Assembly: GCA_965662265.1 (NCBI GenBank)
Contig: CBFIGX010000001.1
Location: 186,001-250,000, forward strand
Source of the DNA: CBFIGX01 sp965662265
GTDB lineage: Bacteria > Bacteroidota > Bacteroidia > Flavobacteriales > UBA7430
Reading direction: 5' to 3'
DNA length: 64,000 nucleotides
Shown piece after piece: positions 46,801 through 55,486 of this stretch (position 1 is the stretch's first letter; each line of letters begins with the position of its first letter). The translations under genes and the position numbers were made by a program. The notes beneath the pieces are model-generated. The model was given only the letters and a program-made list of their open reading frames with translations, had not been told where the DNA came from and ran no database searches.

Positions 46801-49397
46801 AACATTCCTTCAGAGCCTGTGTCTAAAGTTCCTGATAATATAACATCTACACCTTCAAAAATAGTTACCGTATTACCATTCCAGCCGTCACCATATGAGT
46901 CGTACATATTAAATGTATAACAGCCATCTTCAATACAGGTTTCGGTAGTTCCTACAGACCCAGATAGTTCACCTAGAGACCAAGAAACCTCAGACTGCCA
47001 TGAACCGCCGCCTACTTCAATTACAATATAAGTTAAGTCGCCACATTCTAGTGGATATTCACAAGAACCATCATCTTCTATAGCATCAGGATTGTAATTT
47101 GTAGCTGATGAATCTGTACATCCAGCAACTGGATATTGACAGGAACCATCTTCAATTGTTGCATCGATATTATAGTTTAATGCCAGAGTGTCCATACATC
47201 CATATACAAAGCCACATTCGTTGTTAAGTGATAAAGGCTCCATGTAAGGTGCGCCTCCACTTAACAATACTTCACCAGCTTCAGAAACTAGTTCCCAAGA
47301 CACTTCAGTCTGCCAAGATCCACCATCAACAGATATCATGTAACATCCATCAGCTAAACATAATGATTCTGAACCTGAACTAACAAAATCTTCTAAGCCT
47401 AATGATACTGTTGTTTGACCGTCAGCAGTAACCGTAAATGTGTTACCATTCCAACCATCACCATAAGAATCATACATGTTAAGTGTATATGACGTTAAAT
47501 CACCACAGTCAACAGGGTAGGCACAAGATCCGTCATCTACAACAGCTTCAGGGTTGAAGTTGATAGCTGTAGAATCTGTACATCCACTAGTAGGGTATTC
47601 ACAAGAGCCATCGTCTTCTGTTGCCAACTCGTTATAGTTAAGTGCAGAAGAATCTGTACATCCTAATACAGGACCACAATCTTCTTCTGTGTTGAGCCCA
47701 AAGGATAAACTTCCTTCAGAAACGTATCCTTCCAATGTTCCTGATAAAAGAACAAGGCCAGTACTGTCTGTAATTGTTACTTGAGCAGAGTTCCATCCAT
47801 CACCATAAGAATCATACATTGTAAATGTTTGACACCCATCTTCAAGACAAGCCTGTGTAGATCCAGCTGCACCAGAAAATTGTCCAATAGTCCAAGAAAT
47901 TTCACTATCCCATGATCCACCACCTACTTCTATAAGTACGTTGGTTAGTCCTGAACAGTCAAGTGGGTATTCACAAGAGCCATCATCTTCAACGGCATCT
48001 GGATTATAGTTAATTGCTTCAGTATCTGTACAACCTGAAACTGGGTACGTACAAGAATTGTCGTCTGCTGTTGCTTCTGGGTTATAGTTTAATGCTGAAG
48101 CATCCGTACAACCATATACTGGGCCACAACCTTCACCACCAAAGGCACCTTCAAAAGGTGCGCCACCTGATAGTAAGATGTTTCCATCTGCGTCAGCAAT
48201 TGTCCAAGACACTTCTTCTTGCCATGATCCGCCATCACAAGACACGGATACACAACCTTCAGCAGAATCATAACAAAGCACTTCGGTTCCAGAACTTCCA
48301 CTCGATAAGGTTACCGAAATACCATTAACAACAAGATTATTTCCATTCCAACCATCACCATATGAATCAGACATTGTAACAACTAAGGTCTCACCTGTTA
48401 CACAGTTACCATCACAGTCGTATCCTGGTACTGGACCGTCTCCACCGCATTCTCCACATTCATCTACATCGTAAATACAAGAGCCATTGTCATAAATAGC
48501 TTCAGCACTAAAGTTACATGCCGCAGCATCCATACATCCGTACTCGCTGTTAACATCTGCATTATCTTGAATCCAATCTAACACGTGTGAAACCTTAGCC
48601 CAAACGCCAGGATACACAACGTCAGCACATCCATAACCCCAACTAGTAGCCCCTATTAAGAGCCACCTTGAATTATCAGAACTTCTTACCACTAATGGGC
48701 CACCTGAATCACCTTGGCACGCGTCTTCGCCACCATTTATAAGATCTCCAGCGCAAATCATAGAAGCGTCTAATGAGGAGCAAGGGTATTGTCCAGAATT
48801 ACCATTCGCATCTGTGGCAGAACCACATGCAACATCATTATCTACAAGGGGCGCTTCAACCATCTGTAACACAGAGGCTAATGAACCACCTGAAGAGGTT
48901 GTTCCCCACCCTGTAATAGTTGCCATTACACCAGCATCTTGAGAACCAGCAGCAATTTCACCCTCATCAATAAGGTCTATTTTTTGAACATACGCACCGT
49001 ACTCGAATTCTCCATTGATTTCTACCAATGCAAAATCATACGAGTTTCCGGAATAATCTGGGTGAACAATAATTTGATTTACAGAATAAGAATCGCCCCC
49101 AGAAGCAAATGCTCCAGTTGCACCACATCTTATATACAAACCACTAGGGCTATCGCCGTTAACACAATGTGCCGCGGTCAAAACCCACGAATCACCAATA
49201 ATTGAACCACCACAAAAGCCACTACCATTAGGGCTTGAGGTTAAGGCAACTTGCCAAGGATAATCTTTTATGTCTACATCAACTCCACCCACAACTTTTT
49301 GCTGTGCTGTTGTTGAAAAAGAGATACTAACAAAGAGTATAAAAGCGAATGCCGTAAAACGGCTAAGGCTTTTACTTAGGAGGTCTAAGTGTCTCAT
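43881..49397 (-). CDS. Secreted trypsin-like protease with repeat array and T9SS sorting domain
   Basis: 1838 residues. Signal peptide (about 1-31), then K34-VVGG, the typical zymogen cut of S1A proteases. The trypsin domain (35-280) has H77 (TAAHC), D121 (DFALVE) and S231 (QGDSGGP). D225 sits where trypsin has its specificity Asp189, so cutting after Arg/Lys is expected. Residues about 287-1250 hold 14 GCxDxxAxNYxxxAxxDDGSC units and 7 DSYGDGWN/7 GSWxxEVSW modules. Near the end, two copies of a GW...YLPEWAFNGIGD unit precede a T9SS type A sorting domain (VLVKVINVLGQEV...VYNDGSVEK). It should be exported through the outer membrane. The targets are unknown. Confidence 0.95.
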   Translation of the reverse strand: MRHLDLLSKSLSRFTAFAFILFVSISFSTTAQQKVVGGVDVDIKDYPWQVALTSSPNGSGFCGGSIIGDSWVLTAAHCVNGDSPSGLYIRCGATGAFASGGDSYSVNQIIVHPDYSGNSYDFALVEINGEFEYGAYVQKIDLIDEGEIAAGSQDAGVMATITGWGTTSSGGSLASVLQMVEAPLVDNDVACGSATDANGNSGQYPCSSLDASMICAGDLINGGEDACQGDSGGPLVVRSSDNSRWLLIGATSWGYGCADVVYPGVWAKVSHVLDWIQDNADVNSEYGCMDAAACNFSAEAIYDNGSCIYDVDECGECGGDGPVPGYDCDGNCVTGETLVVTMSDSYGDGWNGNNLVVNGISVTLSSGSSGTEVLCYDSAEGCVSVSCDGGSWQEEVSWTIADADGNILLSGGAPFEGAFGGEGCGPVYGCTDASALNYNPEATADDNSCTYPVSGCTDTEAINYNPDAVEDDGSCEYPLDCSGLTNVLIEVGGGSWDSEISWTIGQFSGAAGSTQACLEDGCQTFTMYDSYGDGWNSAQVTITDSTGLVLLSGTLEGYVSEGSLSFGLNTEEDCGPVLGCTDSSALNYNELATEDDGSCEYPTSGCTDSTAINFNPEAVVDDGSCAYPVDCGDLTSYTLNMYDSYGDGWNGNTFTVTADGQTTVSLGLEDFVSSGSESLCLADGCYMISVDGGSWQTEVSWELVSEAGEVLLSGGAPYMEPLSLNNECGFVYGCMDTLALNYNIDATIEDGSCQYPVAGCTDSSATNYNPDAIEDDGSCEYPLECGDLTYIVIEVGGGSWQSEVSWSLGELSGSVGTTETCIEDGCYTFNMYDSYGDGWNGNTVTIFEGVDVILSGTLDTGSEGMLNLAYNFDGECGPVYGCTDPMALNYNELANTDDGSCQYPQSGCTDSLALNYNPDAIDDDGSCLYSINCDSLDAITIEVGGGYWDSEITWELNGLEGAAGTTETCLDAGCYSFNMMDSYGDGWNDATVTISSANGEIITTGTLEAGASGTLLFSYNEDCGYTYGCTDALALNYDQDAIIDDGSCEFAYGCTDSSALNYDESATIDDGSCLYPVYGCTDMDALNYNPDAVEDDGSCQYPIDCENLTAVTVNMYDSYGDGWNGNVLTIDNQTFTIETGSQGVATACLDLASECIVVTCDGGSWQSEVSWDIVDGDAVFLSGGAPYNGGIGDCGGVEPIYGCTDVNALNYNSEATVDDGSCEYNQDVYGCTDMDALNYSEFATVDDGSCIYDESCTGLEATLTLDVVSFGYEISWSITDGEGNTLYSGAEYENNTTNQVALCLDANSSYTLVAEDSYGDGWNGGTFSISSAECELASGTMEAGDMETFAFSTSCDDDGVDNPLPAWDVTITGSNHTMVVDGEATIDIDGVTIEVGDAIGLFFTDSNGDLQCGGYAMWTGSTNSIAAQGDDSTTDDVDGFVPGESFVWMIWDASEDTYHMANASYSANMPNQGEFVINGISALSGLSSVPAISSQTLDLPVGWSIFSTYIVAEDMDMITFASSIIDDVVIIKDNAGLAYLPEWAFNGIGDVVIGQAYQIKLDNPNSIAIEGTYATPEENPVAITSGWNMIGYLRLEGAPVDLILEDIVNNNNNLIIAKDYNGAAYLPEWAFNGIGDMVPGQGYQLKTNTDDVLQYLSNDASYRTSSIEVTSNDASHYAKVVATDNNMTVIIEDASWDVIPAEGSEVAAYDAKGNLIGSALYTSPLTVLTVWGDDAMTSTKDGLFTSEVASFELWTKETTASFEVTEWVEGSSSYSVDAINVAGTITTNVVAETLTADRVLVKVINVLGQEVENVEAELFEGKVLFNVYNDGSVEKVVK
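45640..48539 (-). repeat. Array of 14 GCxD...DGSC units and 7 SYGDGWN modules
   Basis: In protein the units are 20-22 residues with two Cys and acidic Asp, usually in pairs joined by 2-6 residues. Between pairs lie about 60-120 residues with one DSYGDGWN and one GSWxxEVSW block. Codons vary between units, so the repeats are old at DNA level, not recent copies. Confidence 0.9.
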
Positions 49398-49470
49398 AAA
49401 TACGTTGTTTTTAGTTTATAATCAGACTGTTAGTAACAATAATCTTGCCACAAATTTAAAAGTAAGCAAA

Positions 49471-49872
49471 TTATATTTTATTTAATAAAAATATTGCAAA
49501 TTCTTTCAGTTCCAACACCACTCTTCTAAACTCAGCTTCTTGGTTATCTCTGGATTTTGAAGGGTCGTCGAAGTTTCGATGATAAACAAGAGAGGATGAA
49601 GGAAATATAGGGCAAGACTCTTTTGCATGGTCGCATACTGTAGCGACAATATCAAAAGTCTCTTTTAAATATTTGTCTACCAAGTCTGAGCTATGACCAG
49701 AAATATCTATACCATGTTCTTTCATATACAATACAGCATCTGGATTTATACCGTGGGTTTCTACACCTGCACTACAAACCTTTATATTTTTAGGGCCTAA
49801 AAATCTTAACCATCCTTCTAAAATTTGACTCCTACAAGAATTACCAGTACAAAGAACTAAAACACTTTTCAC
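49471..49872 (-). CDS. Low-molecular-weight phosphatase/arsenate reductase (thioredoxin-coupled type)
   Basis: 133 residues. The P-loop CTGNSCRS (C-x5-R, near residue 8) and the DP...DDPS region are those of LMW protein tyrosine phosphatases and pI258-type arsenate reductases. C82/C89-like cysteines in TVCDHAKESCP (two further Cys) match the resolving pair of the arsenate reductases, which favours that role. Start is a GTG. No ars operon neighbours. Confidence 0.88.
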   Translation of the reverse strand: MKSVLVLCTGNSCRSQILEGWLRFLGPKNIKVCSAGVETHGINPDAVLYMKEHGIDISGHSSDLVDKYLKETFDIVATVCDHAKESCPIFPSSSLVYHRNFDDPSKSRDNQEAEFRRVVLELKEFAIFLLNKI

Positions 49873-49894
49873 AACAGTTTTATCAATAATTAAT

Positions 49895-49902
49895 TAAATT
49901 TG
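49895..49902 (+). promoter_or_regulatory. -7 box of the beta-carbonic anhydrase gene
   Basis: TAAATTTG fits TAnnTTTG, 29 bases before the ATG at 49932. Confidence 0.45.
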
Positions 49903-49931
49903 CCTATAAATATATTAGAATAAATTAGTTT

Positions 49932-50537
49932 ATGAGGGCTCTTAACAAGGAAACACAAAATAAAATTAACGCAGAACTAGCACTTCTATATCTAAGGGAG
50001 GGTAATCAGCGTTTTTTGGAAGGCAAAACAAAAGATAAAGATTTGGGTGTTGAGGTTAAAAACAGCTCAAAAGCGCAGTATCCGTTTGCGTCAATCTTAA
50101 GTTGCATAGACTCTAGGGTGCCTACAGAATTAATCTTTGACCAAGGGATAGGAGACTTGTTTAACGCAAAAGTAGCTGGTAATATCGTCAATGAAGACAT
50201 CCTTGGATCTATAGAATATGCTTGTCATTTTGTAGGAACAAAACTTCTGGTTGTATTAGGACATACTAGTTGTGGGGCTGTTACAGCGGCCTGTCAAGAC
50301 CTTGAGTTTGGGCACATCACTTCTTTGGTCAATAAAATTAAGCCTGCAGTTAACCAAATTAAAAAACACAATCAAGGCAACACAGATATTGATATGGTGG
50401 CTGAAGAAAATGTTCGCCTAACAATAGCACGAATCAAAGATGAAAGTAAGGTGTTGGCAGAGTTAGAAAAAGGCGGTTCTCTAAAAATTATGGGCGCCAT
50501 CTACGATGTGAGTACTGGTGTCGTTAGATTTTTATAA
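49932..50537 (+). CDS. Beta-class carbonic anhydrase
   Basis: 201 residues. The zinc ligands and catalytic dyad are visible: C58-x-D60-x-R62 (SCIDSR) and H111-x2-C114 (LGHTSCGAV). It interconverts CO2 and bicarbonate in the cytosol. Bicarbonate feeds carboxylases, which rely on biotin. The LuxE/PaaK-like gene starts 1 base after its stop. Confidence 0.95.
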   Translation: MRALNKETQNKINAELALLYLREGNQRFLEGKTKDKDLGVEVKNSSKAQYPFASILSCIDSRVPTELIFDQGIGDLFNAKVAGNIVNEDILGSIEYACHFVGTKLLVVLGHTSCGAVTAACQDLEFGHITSLVNKIKPAVNQIKKHNQGNTDIDMVAEENVRLTIARIKDESKVLAELEKGGSLKIMGAIYDVSTGVVRFL

Positions 50538-50538
50538 A

Positions 50539-51510
50539 ATGACTAACTGGGGTGAACGAATTTTTAATCATCTAAATGATGAGCAGTTTAACAAAACGGC
50601 TCTAGAGCTTTTTCGTTTTCAGGCTAAAAACAATCCCATATACCAAAGGTATATGCAACTTATAGGTATACAGTCCGAAAATATTTCTCGCCTGAAAGAC
50701 ATTCCCTACTTGCCTATAGAGTTATTTAAATCACACAAAGTATTTTGTGGGGAAGAGGAAGAGGCAATATTTAAAAGCAGCGGAACTGGCGGGCCACAGA
50801 GCTCACATTATGTTAAAGATATTTCTATTTATGAAGGCAGTTTTCAAAATGGATTTAAACATTTTTATGGAGATATTACCAACTATACTATCTTGGCACT
50901 GTTACCATCTTATCTAGAAAGAGAAGGTTCTTCACTCATATATATGTGTGATCGCTTAATCAAAGACACTCAAAAGGCAAAAAGTGGTTTTTACTTGTAC
51001 AACCATGATGCACTTGGAGCTATTCTTCAATCGCAAGAGGAATTGAATAAAAAAACCTTGTTAATAGGCGTAAGTTTTGCTTTGTTAGATTTTGCCGAAA
51101 AAAGCAACATTAGTCTTTCGTCTACCATTGTCATGGAAACGGGAGGCATGAAAGGTCGGCGAAAGGAATTGGTAAGGGATGAGTTACACCAAATATTAAA
51201 ATCGCGACTTGGACTCAAAGAGGTTCATTCAGAATACGGCATGACAGAACTCCTGTCTCAAGCTTATGCAATAGGTAACGAAAGATTTTCTTGCCCTCCA
51301 TGGATGCGGGTGAGCGCTCGAGACGTTAACGACCCTTTGTCTTTAGAAAAACACAAAGGTGGCTTAAATATTATCGATCTAGCAAACATTCATTCCTGCG
51401 CTTTTGTAGCAACGCAAGATTTGGGGAAGGTTTATCCTGATGGATCCTTTGAAGTATTGGGCCGCTTCGATAATAGCCATACCAGAGGTTGCAATCTTAT
51501 GGTGGTATAA
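50539..51510 (+). CDS. LuxE/PaaK family acyltransferase-like protein
   Basis: About 323 residues from the ATG at 50539; a GTG at 50518 lies inside the carbonic anhydrase gene and is less likely. The adenylate-forming fold shows FKSSGTGGPQS (Ser/Thr/Gly-rich loop) and HSEYGMTELLSQAY, as in phenylacetate-CoA ligase and LuxE acyl-protein synthetase. A Cys six residues from the end (RGCNLMVV) resembles the C-terminal acyl-accepting Cys of LuxE. No luxC or luxD partner is seen. Substrate unknown; close packing suggests an operon with carbonic anhydrase. Confidence 0.85.
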   Translation: MTNWGERIFNHLNDEQFNKTALELFRFQAKNNPIYQRYMQLIGIQSENISRLKDIPYLPIELFKSHKVFCGEEEEAIFKSSGTGGPQSSHYVKDISIYEGSFQNGFKHFYGDITNYTILALLPSYLEREGSSLIYMCDRLIKDTQKAKSGFYLYNHDALGAILQSQEELNKKTLLIGVSFALLDFAEKSNISLSSTIVMETGGMKGRRKELVRDELHQILKSRLGLKEVHSEYGMTELLSQAYAIGNERFSCPPWMRVSARDVNDPLSLEKHKGGLNIIDLANIHSCAFVATQDLGKVYPDGSFEVLGRFDNSHTRGCNLMVV

Positions 51511-51541
51511 ATAAGCCTTTAATATTTGTAAAGACTAGATT

Positions 51542-54322
51542 TTAGACAACGATATTAATAATTTTTTTTGGCACCACAATTACTTTTTTGGGTGTATTAC
51601 CATCTAAATAGTGTGCTGACTTTTCATGTGCCAATACTTGTTTTTCAATTTCGGATTTGTCCATGTCTAAAGAAAATTCCATTTTAAACCTCATCTTACC
51701 ATTAAAAGAAACAGGGTAGAGATGAGAACTCTCTACAAGATAAGACGACTCAAACTTTGGAAATTCTTGGTAGCTAAGTCCATCAGAATGACCTAGCATA
51801 GACCATAACTCTTCGCAAATATGTGGTGCATAAGAACTCATCAATAAAACCAATGGCTCTAAAATAGCTATTTTGTTACAAGACTTTGCTGTAAGCTCGT
51901 TAACACAAACCATAAATGTACTAACAGAAGTGTTGAAAGAAAAACCTTCAATGTCTTCTTGAACTTTCTTGATGGTTTTATGAAGTATTTTTAACTCCTC
52001 CTTGGTCGGCTCAACATCGGTCACTGAGAAATTTCCATCGGCATTGTGAAACATGCGCCAAAACTTTCGTAAAAAATTGTGAACTCCAGAAATTCCATTG
52101 GTGTTCCATGGCTTAAATTGCTCTAAAGGACCTAAAAACATTTCGTACATTCTTAGGGTATCTGCGCCGTATTTCTCTACAATAATATCAGGGTTTACCA
52201 CATTAAATTTAGACTTAGACATTTTTTCTACCTCAGCACCACATAGGTAGTTGCCTTCCTCTAATATAAACTCGGCATTAGCAAACTCTGGCCTCCATGC
52301 TTTAAAAGCTTCTATGTCAAGAAAATCATTTTCGACCATGTTTACATCTACATGTATGGCTGTTGTTTGATACTTGCCTTTTAATCCTGCCGACACAAAC
52401 ATTTGGCTGTCTTTAACTCTGTAAGCAAAGTTAGACCGGCCCAAAATCATCCCTTGGTTAATCATCTTCTTAAAAGGCTCATCTTCCCCAACCAAGTCCA
52501 TATCGTACAAAAATTTCATCCAAAATCTTGAGTAAAGGAGATGTCCTGTAGCGTGTTCAGAACCTCCTATATATAAATCTACATTTTTCCAGTAGGACTG
52601 AGCTTCAGCAGAAACAAATTCGCCTTTATTATTGGCATCCATATATCTTAGAAAATACCAAGATGAACCGGCCCATCCGGGCATCGTATTGGTATCTAGA
52701 GGTTTAGATTCTTCAGTTTGCCAAGATTCTGCTCTTGCTAATGGTGGTTCGCCATCTTCAGTGGGAAGATATTTCTCTACTTCTGGTAGGTTGAGTGGAA
52801 GCTTGGAGTCATCGAGAAGCTTAGGGAGTTCATCCTCAAAATAAATGGGGAAAGGTTCTCCCCAGTAGCGTTGTCTGGAGAAAATAGCATCTCTGAGTCG
52901 GTATTGAATTTTTCCGGAACCAACACCTTTTTCTTCAATCTTTGTAATAATGGTTATGGTTGCATCTTTAACAGATAAACCATCTAAAAATTGAGAGTTT
53001 AATAACAGGCCATCCTTTCCATCATGTGATTCATTTGGTAATTTACCTCCAGAGACTACCTGTATAATGGGTAAATCAAAATGGTTTGCAAATGCAAAAT
53101 CTCTGCTGTCGTGAGCAGGAACAGCCATTACGGCGCCAGTACCATAGCTTGCTAAAACATAATCACCAATCCATACAGGTAATTTTTCGTTGGTAAACGG
53201 ATGTTTTACATAAGCACCAGTAAACTGACCTGAAACTGTTTTCACATCAGACATTCGGTCACGTTCAGAGCGTTTTTTTGTTTTGGCTATATAAGCCTCC
53301 ACATCATCTTTATATTTGTCGGTAGTTATTTTAGGAATATAAGGATGTTCAGGCGCTAGCGTCATGTAAGAAACTCCAAATATAGTGTCTGGCCTTGTGG
53401 TAAATACTTCTACCTGAAGTGTTTCTTCTTGTGATAGGCTCTCGCTTTCTATGTCAAATTTAATAGAGGCTCCTTCAGATCTCCCAATCCAGTTACGCTG
53501 TTGTTCTTTTATGGCTGGCGACCAATCTAAGTTTTCTAAGCCATCAATAAGGCGTTGCGCATAGGCCGTAATCCGCATAGACCATTGCATCATCTTTTTT
53601 TGCACTACAGGATGGCCGCCGCGCTCAGACAAACCATCTTTTATCTCGTCGTTAGCCAATACAGTTCCCAGTTCAGGACACCAATTAACCATGGTCTCAG
53701 AGCGGAACGCTAATCGATACCCTAATAATATTTTTTGTTTTTCAACATCTGACTTTTGTTGCCATTGTAATGCAGTAAATTTTTCTACCTCATCACATAC
53801 GGCATTTACAGAAACATTTCCATCTTCATCAAAACGCTCTATCAAAGATTCTATGGGTTTTGCTTTGTTCTCATCTTTGCAATACCAAGCGTTAAAAATC
53901 TGTTTAAAAATCCATTGCGTCCATTTATAATAGTTTGGTTCACATGTCCTTACCTCCCTATCCCAATCAAAAGAAAAGCCTAATTTATCTAATTGGTCTC
54001 TATAACGCGTAATATTAGATTCCGTAGTAATGGCAGGATGTTGTCCTGTTTGAATGGCATACTGCTCGGCGGGAAGTCCGAAGGCATCATAGCCCATAGG
54101 ATGAAGTACATTGAAGCCTTTTTGTCTTTTGTAACGAGAATAAATATCCGAAGCAATATAACCTAGAGGGTGTCCTACGTGCAAGCCGGCACCAGAAGGA
54201 TAGGGAAACATATCAAGCACATAATACTTGGGTTTGCTGGTATTTATATCTGTTTTGAATGTTTTTTGCGCAGCCCAATTTTTACGCCACTTGGCTTCTA
54301 TACGTCTAAAATTATACTCCAT
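51542..54322 (-). CDS. leuS: Leucyl-tRNA synthetase
   Basis: 926 residues from the ATG at 54322 (MEYNFRRIEAKW); a GTG one codon earlier exists. The class I motifs are HVGHPLGY (HIGH-like, GAGLHVGHP) and KMSKSKFN. A central editing domain (about 220-420, with TTRPDTIFG) and the C-terminal anticodon-binding part are present. Charges tRNA-Leu. Converges on the LuxE-like gene with 31 bases between. Confidence 0.98.
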   Translation of the reverse strand: MEYNFRRIEAKWRKNWAAQKTFKTDINTSKPKYYVLDMFPYPSGAGLHVGHPLGYIASDIYSRYKRQKGFNVLHPMGYDAFGLPAEQYAIQTGQHPAITTESNITRYRDQLDKLGFSFDWDREVRTCEPNYYKWTQWIFKQIFNAWYCKDENKAKPIESLIERFDEDGNVSVNAVCDEVEKFTALQWQQKSDVEKQKILLGYRLAFRSETMVNWCPELGTVLANDEIKDGLSERGGHPVVQKKMMQWSMRITAYAQRLIDGLENLDWSPAIKEQQRNWIGRSEGASIKFDIESESLSQEETLQVEVFTTRPDTIFGVSYMTLAPEHPYIPKITTDKYKDDVEAYIAKTKKRSERDRMSDVKTVSGQFTGAYVKHPFTNEKLPVWIGDYVLASYGTGAVMAVPAHDSRDFAFANHFDLPIIQVVSGGKLPNESHDGKDGLLLNSQFLDGLSVKDATITIITKIEEKGVGSGKIQYRLRDAIFSRQRYWGEPFPIYFEDELPKLLDDSKLPLNLPEVEKYLPTEDGEPPLARAESWQTEESKPLDTNTMPGWAGSSWYFLRYMDANNKGEFVSAEAQSYWKNVDLYIGGSEHATGHLLYSRFWMKFLYDMDLVGEDEPFKKMINQGMILGRSNFAYRVKDSQMFVSAGLKGKYQTTAIHVDVNMVENDFLDIEAFKAWRPEFANAEFILEEGNYLCGAEVEKMSKSKFNVVNPDIIVEKYGADTLRMYEMFLGPLEQFKPWNTNGISGVHNFLRKFWRMFHNADGNFSVTDVEPTKEELKILHKTIKKVQEDIEGFSFNTSVSTFMVCVNELTAKSCNKIAILEPLVLLMSSYAPHICEELWSMLGHSDGLSYQEFPKFESSYLVESSHLYPVSFNGKMRFKMEFSLDMDKSEIEKQVLAHEKSAHYLDGNTPKKVIVVPKKIINIVV

Positions 54323-54380
54323 CACAAAATTTATCCTTCAAAATTAAACCACTCTAATTATTGAGCACTAGTTGTTTAAA

Positions 54381-54794
54381 TTAGCAATACTCATCAAAAG
54401 CAGCTACTAGGTTTGCAGCAATAGCCTCTGCAGCTCTACCTTCAATATGATGTCTTTCTAACATGTGAACAACTTCGCCACCTTTAAATAAAGCTATACA
54501 TGGAGATGATGGTGGAAAAGGAATCATGAAATCACGAGCTTTAGATACAGCCTCAGTATCTACACCAGCAAAAACAGTGGTAATATGTTTTGGGTGTTTA
54601 GCGTGTTTCACTGCAGCTTTTACTCCCGGTCTGGCATTTCCTGCAGCACAACCACATACAGAATTTACAACAACCAAAACTGTATCTTTTTCAGCCCCTA
54701 ATAATTGATCTACTTCTTGGGCAGTTCTTAGTTCAACAAATCCTTCTTTGGTTAAATCTTGGCGCATAGGCGCTACTAGATGTTCTGGATACAT
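54381..54794 (-). CDS. Bacilliredoxin, BrxA/BrxB (YphP/YqiW) family
   Basis: 137 residues, thioredoxin-like fold. The active-site motif is CGC in VNSVCGCAAGNARPG (near residue 53), where the family has CxC. Members remove bacillithiol from oxidised protein thiols in Firmicutes and Bacteroidota. Its own promoter box (54837-54830) precedes a 35-base leader. Confidence 0.93.
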   Translation of the reverse strand: MYPEHLVAPMRQDLTKEGFVELRTAQEVDQLLGAEKDTVLVVVNSVCGCAAGNARPGVKAAVKHAKHPKHITTVFAGVDTEAVSKARDFMIPFPPSSPCIALFKGGEVVHMLERHHIEGRAAEAIAANLVAAFDEYC

Positions 54795-54829
54795 ATGTAT
54801 ATATTTTATATTATTTTGTTTTGCTCCTG

Positions 54830-54837
54830 CAAAAATA
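54830..54837 (-). promoter_or_regulatory. -7 box of the bacilliredoxin gene
   Basis: Minus-strand TATTTTTG fits TAnnTTTG. Confidence 0.45.
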
Positions 54838-54927
54838 CAAAACTAGAACACGTATCGATCATTTAAGCATCATAAAATTACTGTTAACAAGTACTCTGAT
54901 ATGTGAGTGTATTTGCAATTCAATGCG

Positions 54928-54935
54928 TATTTTTG
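54928..54935 (+). promoter_or_regulatory. -7 box of the flavodoxin gene
   Basis: TATTTTTG on the plus strand, 13 bases before the first ATG. Confidence 0.45.
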
Positions 54936-54948
54936 CACCAAATAATAA

Positions 54949-55473
54949 ATGCAGATGGAAAAAATAGGTTTGTTTTACGGTTCAGATACTGGAAATACTG
55001 AAAGTATTGCGTTAAAAATTCGTGAAAAGATAAGTGTAGAAAACGTTTATATTATTGATATGTACGACGCCAAGGTAGAAGACTTCGGGGCCTATGATAA
55101 AATAATTCTTGGTTTATCTACATGGCACGACGGTCAACTGCAAAGCGATTGGGATACTTTTTACGATCAATTTAAAGAGGTAGACTTTAGCGGCAAGACG
55201 GTAGCCTTGTTTGGGCTTGGAGATCAGTTTGTCTACTGCGACTACTTTATAGATGGCGTTGGAATCATTGCTGAGATTGTACTTAATAATGGAGGCAAAA
55301 TTGTTGGTAAATGGCCTACAGAGGGCTATGAACATACCGAATCGAAAGCAGAAATGACTGAAGGTGAATTTATTGGACTAGCCCTAGATGAAGACAATCA
55401 GTTTGACCAAACCGAAGAACGATTAGAGCAATGGGTTGCACAAATAAAAAAAGAATTTCCACTAGAATCATAG
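54949..55473 (+). CDS. Flavodoxin, long-chain type
   Basis: 174 residues. The FMN phosphate loop GSDTGNTES (about 10-18), STWHDGQLQSDW and the GLGDQFVYCDYF segment are typical. The insertion in the last third makes it a long-chain flavodoxin. Low-potential electron carrier in the cytosol. Two ATGs (54949, 54955) are two codons apart. Confidence 0.95.
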   Translation: MQMEKIGLFYGSDTGNTESIALKIREKISVENVYIIDMYDAKVEDFGAYDKIILGLSTWHDGQLQSDWDTFYDQFKEVDFSGKTVALFGLGDQFVYCDYFIDGVGIIAEIVLNNGGKIVGKWPTEGYEHTESKAEMTEGEFIGLALDEDNQFDQTEERLEQWVAQIKKEFPLES

Positions 55474-55486
55474 ATCAACTCAATCC

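Noticed and set aside
45640..48539. Regular repeats resembling a CRISPR array or tandem repeat element
   Set aside because: They are protein repeats within one open reading frame, with varied codons and irregular spacing.
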